DNA of 6,230 nucleotides from Candidatus Zambryskibacteria bacterium RIFCSPLOWO2_01_FULL_47_14 (GTDB taxonomy: Bacteria; Patescibacteria; Paceibacteria; UBA9973; Zambryskibacteraceae): positions 1 through 6,230 of the forward strand of contig MHWG01000015.1 in the NCBI GenBank assembly GCA_001824005.1, given 5' to 3'. Of this stretch, positions 1-4,760 are shown piece by piece. Positions within the stretch are counted from its first letter, which is position 1. Every line of letters begins with the position of its first letter. Both the position numbers and the translations under genes were made by a program. Under the pieces are notes generated by a model, which was given only the letters and a program-made list of their open reading frames with translations, was not told the DNA's origin and did not search any database.

Positions 1-1158
1 ACCCTCATTGTCACGGTGCGCTTCGTCCGAGAGCACAATCACATTCTCGTCAAAGCTCTTTACTGAATCACCGAGCTCGGAGAACTTCTGAATGGTGGAG
101 ATGAATATCCCACGCTCGGGAGATTGGATTTTCTGCTCCAAATCGGCACGTGATTCGACGCGTATTACATTCTTCCCGCCACAATTGATAAATGTTTCGT
201 AAATTTGATCATCCAAGTCGATCCGGTCAACGAGAATAAACACCTTGGGGTTCTTGAGTTCCTTGTTGAAGCGAAGCTTCCAAGCAGTAAAGTACATCGT
301 GAGCGACTTGCCGGACCCTTGAGTGTGCCAGATAAGCCCGCGCTTCTTTTCTCCACCAAGTACTCGCTCGACAATCTTATTCGTTGCGCGGAGTTGTTGG
401 TAACGAGCTATTTTCTTAACCGTCTGCTCCTTCTCTTTCTCAAACACAATAAAGTTTTTAACAATGTCCAAGAGGCGACCCTTCTCAAGCAACGCCACAA
501 GCGTCACCTCCAACTCGCCGTCTTCGGCCTTCTCGAGTTCCTCATCTTTCCAATGTAGAAAGTTCTGCGCTGGGGCATAGGTCGCGCCGTATACCGTCTT
601 GAGCCCATCAGTCGCAATGTTGAAACAGTTAGGCCAGAAGAGCCTAAAGGCGTTGCGCTCGTAGCGTTTAATCTGCCCTATGGCCTTCGAGTAATCCACG
701 TTGCTCGCAGCGGTTGGACTCTTGGCCTCAATGTCTACGATCGGAAGTCCGTTCAAAAACATCAAAACATCGGGGCGGATGTTCTCGGAGTTGCCCTCGA
801 AGTAGAACTGGTTTGTGACGACGAAATGGTTATTGGATGGGTTATCAAAATCAACGATGAGATAGTCTCGCATTTTACCCCTCTGCAGATCCTTGAGATT
901 TACGCCATAGCGAAGTGCTTTTAGAAATGCCTCGTTATTATCGAGCTTCTTCACTTCCCGAACGACCGAGAGTGCCTCGTCTTCGTCTATTCTATTTATT
1001 CTTTTTACTGTCTCAAGCAGGAGAGGAGTAATAATATATTCATTCTCAAACTCACGGAGCTTCGCGAACTCCTGCGGCTTGATGTATTCATAATTAAGCC
1101 TCTCCTTGAGAAACTTGATGACGTGATTTTCAACTGTGTATTGTTCGTTGAATTTCAT
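1..1158 (-). CDS. hsdR: Type I restriction enzyme R subunit (HsdR), N-terminal 386 residues; 3' part beyond the window
   Basis: HsdR is the ATP-driven DNA translocase and endonuclease of a type I restriction complex. It cuts unmodified DNA far from the site bound by HsdM/HsdS. I translated the minus strand from the ATG at 1158 and it stays open to base 1, giving 386 residues of a protein that usually exceeds 900. Seen in order: a PD-(D/E)xK nuclease domain with D130, E144 and K146 (RPD...DIEAK), followed by a QxxxY motif at 162-166 (QIKRY) as in EcoR124I-type subunits; a helicase lead-in at 251-266 (ARYQQLRATN...); Walker A at 278-285 (HTQGSGKS); and a DEAH box at 378-381. The start overlaps the stop of the upstream gene (ATGA) and Shine-Dalgarno complementarity is weak, so translation is probably coupled. 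The remaining helicase motifs and the C-terminal HsdM-binding region are outside the window, so intactness cannot be judged. The family call is very secure. Confidence 0.97.
   Translation of the reverse strand, partial: MKFNEQYTVENHVIKFLKERLNYEYIKPQEFAKLREFENEYIITPLLLETVKRINRIDEDEALSVVREVKKLDNNEAFLKALRYGVNLKDLQRGKMRDYLIVDFDNPSNNHFVVTNQFYFEGNSENIRPDVLMFLNGLPIVDIEAKSPTAASNVDYSKAIGQIKRYERNAFRLFWPNCFNIATDGLKTVYGATYAPAQNFLHWKDEELEKAEDGELEVTLVALLEKGRLLDIVKNFIVFEKEKEQTVKKIARYQQLRATNKIVERVLGGEKKRGLIWHTQGSGKSLTMYFTAWKLRFNKELKNPKVFILVDRIDLDDQIYETFINCGGKNVIRVESRADLEQKIQSPERGIFISTIQKFSELGDSVKSFDENVIVLSDEAHRDNEG
1155..1158 (-). other. ATGA start/stop overlap coupling the OLD-like gene to hsdR
   Basis: On the minus strand the ATG of hsdR (1158-1156) shares two bases with the TGA stop of the OLD-like gene (1157-1155). 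The only upstream purine match is a TTAGG about 3 bases from the ATG, too close to be a good ribosome binding site. HsdR is therefore probably translated by ribosomes that have just finished the OLD-like protein. This ties HsdR output to that of the embedded gene. Confidence 0.8.
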
Positions 1159-2975
1159 AGGCCTAAATTGGTGTCAATCCAATCGAACACTTTGTTGAAA
1201 TTATCGACGGTCGTAGTACTGAGTTTCTTCTTCGTAATCTCTCCGCTTTCTACTTTCTCAAAGAATGACTTCGCAAAGATAACCTTCCTCTTATCACCGA
1301 TTGACTCTGCCGCAGTTGTTTTGACGACCAACTTATTGTCGACGAGTTTCATGTCGCTAGGAGTAAACATATTCTCAACCGACGAGACTCCTTTCGTAAC
1401 ATACATTTTTGTTGCAGCAAGAACTTCATTCCCGCTAAAAAGGCGCTCTTTTATTTCTCCAAAGGTTTTCTGCGAATCCTTGCCACGGGTTGAGTCATCA
1501 TCAAATACTGCAACCCACTCGAGTCCGTAGCCAAGGCAAAATGAAACAAGTGTTCCTTGTTTTCTAACCCCGATCCCTGGGACAAATGCGTAATCTTCCT
1601 TCCGTTTCAACAACTTCCGCATTCCTAGGTAATAGAAATAATCGGATACTCCTTCCAAAATTGTGTTCTTCTTATTGGGTAGAGCGAAGTCGCTTGCAGA
1701 AAAACCTATGGCGTTCGCCACTGGCTGTAGTGCGTCCTGCTTGTTCTGCGAATCGATCTTAGAGGTGGTAATGCCCTCTACAATCGTACCTTTTGCCGAA
1801 TCGTTAATCACTAGACTTATTCTCTCTAAGTGATCAACTTTAATAAGATTTGGTGAGTGTGTGGAATAGAGTATCTGATGCCCCTCTTTCGTGGCCAACT
1901 TTTCAAAAACCTCAAGTATGTCGGCCTGCGCTCGAATATGTAGGTACAGGCCGGGCTCATCAGCTAAAATAATCAAACTACTATCGCTGCTGCTTGCTTC
2001 GAGTTCCATCCAAAACGAAAGGAACCAGATTAGCCCCTTGCTTCTCATGCGTGGGCGAATCTTCTGCTTATCCTTCGTTTCCACATAGAAAAGAACGAAA
2101 GAGGTTTCTTCGGTGTCCCTCTTCTCAAATTTATACGCAAGCGTCACTTTATTGTCCCCATGAATCTTCTGTCTCCACGCTTTCGTAAAGTCGACAGAAA
2201 TAGCCTCATTGTGTTTTTCTTCCTTTGAGTCTCGTTTTAGATCGTCTAGTTTAAAAAGTTCGAGAAAGTTTACCTTTGAGATTTTCTCAAAATTCTTCAC
2301 AGCCTTATATCCAGCGGCGTCTTTTTTATCTGCCTTCAGATCAGCAATAGAAAACTTGTCAGGCAACAAGTCGCAAAAATCATTGAACAAAATAATCTTC
2401 GGGCTATTCCTCCAAAGAATATCCGCGATCGCGGCATTATCCTCATCTGAGAGGTCGACAGCTTTTTTATTCTCCGTCTTCGTCTCGGTTGTGCCGTCTT
2501 CTTTTTTCACTTCTGAAGTAACCTCCTCCTCTCGTACAGATGCACGAATAATTTGAAACGCACTGTCGTTTACAGCAATCTGAACCTTATGGTCACTCTT
2601 GAGATCAGTTGAGCGCGTGATGGTAAATTCTTTGATAGACTTTTTCAACTTTGCGATGTCAAGAATGCTTCCAAGGTCTCCGCGTTCTAGTTTGTAATCT
2701 TCTGCAACTCCGCTCTCAATTTCCTCCCAAAAATCACTATCGGAATCCTCAATTTCATAGGTGCAGGAAACCTCTTGGGCGGCGTCCTCAAAATCAAAAG
2801 GTACTGAATCCTGATTGAAGGACCCTTGCTCGAAAGAGTTAAGTGCTTCAAGCACTGAACTCTTGCCGGACTCGTTTTGCCCTGCAAATACAGCGATACG
2901 ACCCTTATCTAGCAAGACATCTCCAGTGTCTTGGATAGATTTGTAGTGCTTAATTCTAAAGGATTTGAGTTTCAT
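1155..2975 (-). CDS. OLD-family protein: SMC/ABC-type ATPase with C-terminal TOPRIM nuclease domain, embedded between hsdS and hsdR
   Basis: 606 residues, probably an ATP-dependent endonuclease of the OLD (overcoming lysogenization defect) type. The N-terminus (LKSFRIKHYKSI) is the usual start of AAA_21/RecF-like ATPases. Walker A is at 32-39 (GQNESGKS). An ABC-signature-like segment RSKGLIWFLSFW lies at 311-322, Walker B with catalytic Asp-Glu at 334-340 (LIILADEP), and the H-loop at 370-375 (YSTHSP). A charged Lys/Glu-rich insertion lies at about 145-180, in the usual place for a coiled-coil or dimerisation arm. The C-terminal third reads as TOPRIM: E441 (LEGVSD), D492-D494 (VFDDDS) and an SVENMF segment near 531-537. 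The key residues of both domains look present. It starts 4 bp after hsdS and overlaps hsdR by 4 bp, so it is cotranscribed with the restriction genes. It is not a standard restriction subunit; its position resembles the R-linked ORFs of Campylobacter hsd loci. A role as accessory anti-phage nuclease is inference. Confidence 0.9.
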   Translation of the reverse strand: MKLKSFRIKHYKSIQDTGDVLLDKGRIAVFAGQNESGKSSVLEALNSFEQGSFNQDSVPFDFEDAAQEVSCTYEIEDSDSDFWEEIESGVAEDYKLERGDLGSILDIAKLKKSIKEFTITRSTDLKSDHKVQIAVNDSAFQIIRASVREEEVTSEVKKEDGTTETKTENKKAVDLSDEDNAAIADILWRNSPKIILFNDFCDLLPDKFSIADLKADKKDAAGYKAVKNFEKISKVNFLELFKLDDLKRDSKEEKHNEAISVDFTKAWRQKIHGDNKVTLAYKFEKRDTEETSFVLFYVETKDKQKIRPRMRSKGLIWFLSFWMELEASSSDSSLIILADEPGLYLHIRAQADILEVFEKLATKEGHQILYSTHSPNLIKVDHLERISLVINDSAKGTIVEGITTSKIDSQNKQDALQPVANAIGFSASDFALPNKKNTILEGVSDYFYYLGMRKLLKRKEDYAFVPGIGVRKQGTLVSFCLGYGLEWVAVFDDDSTRGKDSQKTFGEIKERLFSGNEVLAATKMYVTKGVSSVENMFTPSDMKLVDNKLVVKTTAAESIGDKRKVIFAKSFFEKVESGEITKKKLSTTTVDNFNKVFDWIDTNLGL

Positions 2976-2979
2976 AAGA

Positions 2980-4104
2980 TTATTTTGTCCTCACCTTACC
3001 GCTCAGAAGGTCCTGCATGAGACCTTTTTTAAGGAGGGTCAGCTTAGCTTTTAATTTTTTATTTACCGAAAGCTTTTCGTCGCAGGAAAGAAGTACCTCG
3101 GCAATCTTCTTTTGTTCAGCAATCGGTGGCACAGGAATAATTACAGTGGACATCACACCATTCATAAGCTTCGGGTTTGCCGTCTTAACAACATACTTTT
3201 CGGCATATACCTCAAGAACAAGACTAAGGTACCGCATGTCTAGTGGAACCGTTGCCTTTAGGGTTCCACAAACATTTGTACAATTGAATTTCCCATTGCG
3301 ATAAAAAGTCGCGCCAGCATATTCACCGTCAGTCGTCCATGTGACGTATTCCCCTTCAAAATCGTAGGTGGCTATTCGTCCAAATTCTCCATTGTTAGAA
3401 GTCTGGGATGAATAGACCGGATATGGACCGGGGTTTTCTTGTAATTCCTTTTTATTTATCACCCTCCCACGACCAAGGTCACAAAGCTCACCCACTGTCT
3501 TGGCTTGCCACTCCTCCGGAATACTGCCGATTTTTGTTTTTTTGAACTTCGTATGACCGATGCCTTTCGCAAAAAGTTGCTGCATTAAGCCTTTCTTGAG
3601 CTTCTCTGTTTGAGAGGTTATCTCTTCAGTTTTCTGGATCTCCTCGTCTACTGTCACCAAAATCTCTGCAATCCTTTTTTGTTCGGTAAGCGGCGGAAGT
3701 AAAACGTCGACAGCTTGAATGATGGGGAGCCGGAGAGATTTAACTGTGCTTCCGACAGCATTTTGGGCAAAGATCGCGCGATTTGCGTACAGATACTGAA
3801 ATAAATAAAGTGGGTATACAACATTGCTCGGAAAGATAGCGTACACTCTCTGGTGCAAGTCGAACTTCCCGCTATAGTAGCGGGGTACAAATTCAGCCCC
3901 CTCTCCGGGCAGAACAACGGCCGTTTTATCAAAAAGATATTTATTGCTTCTCTTTATCGCAATAGAGCGATCAAAAAGTGGATACTCTCCATCAGCAACA
4001 GCGTCTTGAGTGTTAGTTTTTCCATTTGTGATATCAGAAATATCCCCAAGTTTTACACGCTGCCACCCTTTCGGAATATTCTGTTTTGATGTAATCGCTA
4101 CCAT
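2980..4104 (-). CDS. hsdS: Type I restriction-modification specificity subunit (HsdS)
   Basis: 374 residues; HsdS gives the methylase and restriction complexes their DNA specificity. It has the classic two-half design. Each half has a target-recognition domain opening with a Pro-x-x-Trp motif (IPKGW at 10-14, IPEEW at 195-199) and a conserved helical spacer: LPPLTEQKRIAEIL at 136-149 then KKGLMQQLFAKG at 170-181 in the first half; VPPIAEQKKIAEVL at 325-338 then KKGLMQDLLSGK at 359-370 in the second. The halves are offset by exactly 189 residues. Each domain should read one half of a bipartite site, but the target bases cannot be read from the sequence. I chose the ATG at 4104, one base after the upstream stop. 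The frame is open to an ATG at 4167, but that would overlap the upstream gene by 62 bp and add residues unlike the family. There is no clear ribosome binding site, so re-initiation after the upstream gene is likely. Length is slightly short but complete. Confidence 0.96.
   Translation of the reverse strand: MVAITSKQNIPKGWQRVKLGDISDITNGKTNTQDAVADGEYPLFDRSIAIKRSNKYLFDKTAVVLPGEGAEFVPRYYSGKFDLHQRVYAIFPSNVVYPLYLFQYLYANRAIFAQNAVGSTVKSLRLPIIQAVDVLLPPLTEQKRIAEILVTVDEEIQKTEEITSQTEKLKKGLMQQLFAKGIGHTKFKKTKIGSIPEEWQAKTVGELCDLGRGRVINKKELQENPGPYPVYSSQTSNNGEFGRIATYDFEGEYVTWTTDGEYAGATFYRNGKFNCTNVCGTLKATVPLDMRYLSLVLEVYAEKYVVKTANPKLMNGVMSTVIIPVPPIAEQKKIAEVLLSCDEKLSVNKKLKAKLTLLKKGLMQDLLSGKVRTK
2989..2997 (-). 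promoter_or_regulatory. Ribosome binding site of the OLD-like gene, inside the end of hsdS
   Basis: The minus strand reads AAGGTGAGG within the last codons of hsdS (the Lys-Val-Arg-Thr stretch), ending 13 bases before the ATG at 2975. It is the clearest Shine-Dalgarno-like match at any junction in the window, although the spacing is longer than ideal. It supports ATG 2975 as the start. Confidence 0.55.
3097..3684 (-). repeat. Direct repeats from the two hsdS spacer regions, offset 567 bp
   Basis: The segments at 3664-3684 and 3097-3117 match at 18 of 21 bases and encode the EQKRIAE / EQKKIAE cores of the two HsdS conserved spacers. A second matching pair (KKGLMQQL / KKGLMQDL) sits at about 3575-3597 and 3008-3030 with the same 567-bp (189-codon) offset. 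These are the diverged internal repeats of an HsdS gene duplication, not a mobile element. Confidence 0.75.
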
Positions 4105-4108
4105 ATTA
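4102..4108 (-). other. TAA-T-ATG junction coupling the HEPN-like gene to hsdS
   Basis: The TAA stop of the HEPN-like gene (4108-4106) is followed by one base and then the hsdS ATG (4104-4102). The preceding bases (GGTTCCTAAAAAA) hold no good Shine-Dalgarno sequence. Termination-reinitiation is the simplest way for hsdS to be translated, which would make HsdS output depend on translation of the HEPN-like gene. Confidence 0.7.
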
Positions 4109-4756
4109 TTTTTTAGGAACCACAACAGCACTTTGTGTGAATAATATATTCCTTGCATACAATACATTTTCTATATACTGAGCAGGGTTATTTTTTATCA
4201 TTTCTGTAAGATGGATTAACTGAACCAAAAATCCAGAGAAAATTGCTTCAATAAGACGGAGGGCATCCATATGAGTAACGGCTTTGTAACCCTTCTCTTG
4301 AAAAGCCTTTTTAACATTACTGTTTGTCTCAACCGAAAGATTATATCCAAAGATGACATAGTCCTGCCCCTCTTTAACTGGAGGAAATGAATAAAAATGG
4401 AGAAATGAATTTCGTATATTCCAAAGAACTTTTGAATTTGGTGCTATAAGTCCTTTATATTTCTTATACTCATCATTTTTTTCAGTAAGCACAAATGCGT
4501 CCATCCACGCCCTAAATCTATCTTCATTGTCCTTATCCAAATTTTCACCCCTCACTCCTGAAAATATTTTATGGATCCTGGACAACGAATCCGCTAAAGT
4601 GAATGCTAAACAAAGCTGACTCTTTATAGATTCTGGTCTGTTTTTTCTTAATGTTTGAATATCGTTACGAATATCCTGGAAGTACCGATCATTCATGTTT
4701 TTAAGAAATTCTTTTTCTATTGCATCCCACTCTGCTTGAGTTAAGTTTTTTGGCAT
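4106..4756 (-). CDS. HEPN-like protein (candidate RNase/toxin) embedded between hsdM and hsdS
   Basis: 216 residues, not part of the core type I machinery. The key visible feature is RNSFLH at 115-120, matching the RNxxxH form of the Rx4-6H motif of HEPN-fold ribonucleases. It sits in a plausible HEPN context: a predicted helix at about 48-66 (AFTLADSLSRIHKIF), a segment RFRAWMDAF at 80-88, then LWNIRNSFLHFYSF at 111-124, and a hydrophobic C-terminal helix at about 166-187. This layout (xDSLxR ... RFxxW ... LRNxxxHxYS) is one I associate with uncharacterised HEPN-like proteins. There is no signal peptide or convincing membrane segment, so it is probably cytoplasmic. The gene begins 4 bp after hsdM and ends 1 bp before hsdS, so it is coupled to both. 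Sampled lines are AT-rich (27-45% GC) compared with hsdM, which suggests separate acquisition. RNase activity and a toxin role are inference from one motif; a non-catalytic HEPN scaffold is the main alternative. That it is a real gene is secure. Confidence 0.75.
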   Translation of the reverse strand: MPKNLTQAEWDAIEKEFLKNMNDRYFQDIRNDIQTLRKNRPESIKSQLCLAFTLADSLSRIHKIFSGVRGENLDKDNEDRFRAWMDAFVLTEKNDEYKKYKGLIAPNSKVLWNIRNSFLHFYSFPPVKEGQDYVIFGYNLSVETNSNVKKAFQEKGYKAVTHMDALRLIEAIFSGFLVQLIHLTEMIKNNPAQYIENVLYARNILFTQSAVVVPKK

Positions 4757-4760
4757 AAAT

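Noticed and set aside
205..558. Plus-strand open frame of 117 codons at the left edge
   Set aside because: It is antisense to hsdR, which encodes the nuclease and Walker A region there. The translation has no recognisable domain.
1123..1530. Plus-strand open frame of 135 codons, and a similar one at 2209-2556
   Set aside because: Both lie opposite the TOPRIM/ATPase gene. Their Ser/Phe-rich translations are what the antisense of Lys/Glu-rich coding produces.
1155..2975. Identity as RloC, PrrC or GajA
   Set aside because: The ATPase motifs are shared widely. The C-terminus looks like TOPRIM rather than an anticodon-nuclease domain, and no UvrD-like partner is next to it, so only a general OLD-like call is supportable.
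4105..4167. Upstream ATG at 4167 that would extend HsdS by 21 residues
   Set aside because: It would overlap the HEPN-like gene by 62 bp and add residues unlike an HsdS N-terminus. The ATG at 4104 lies one base after the preceding stop and begins just before the conserved IPKGW motif.
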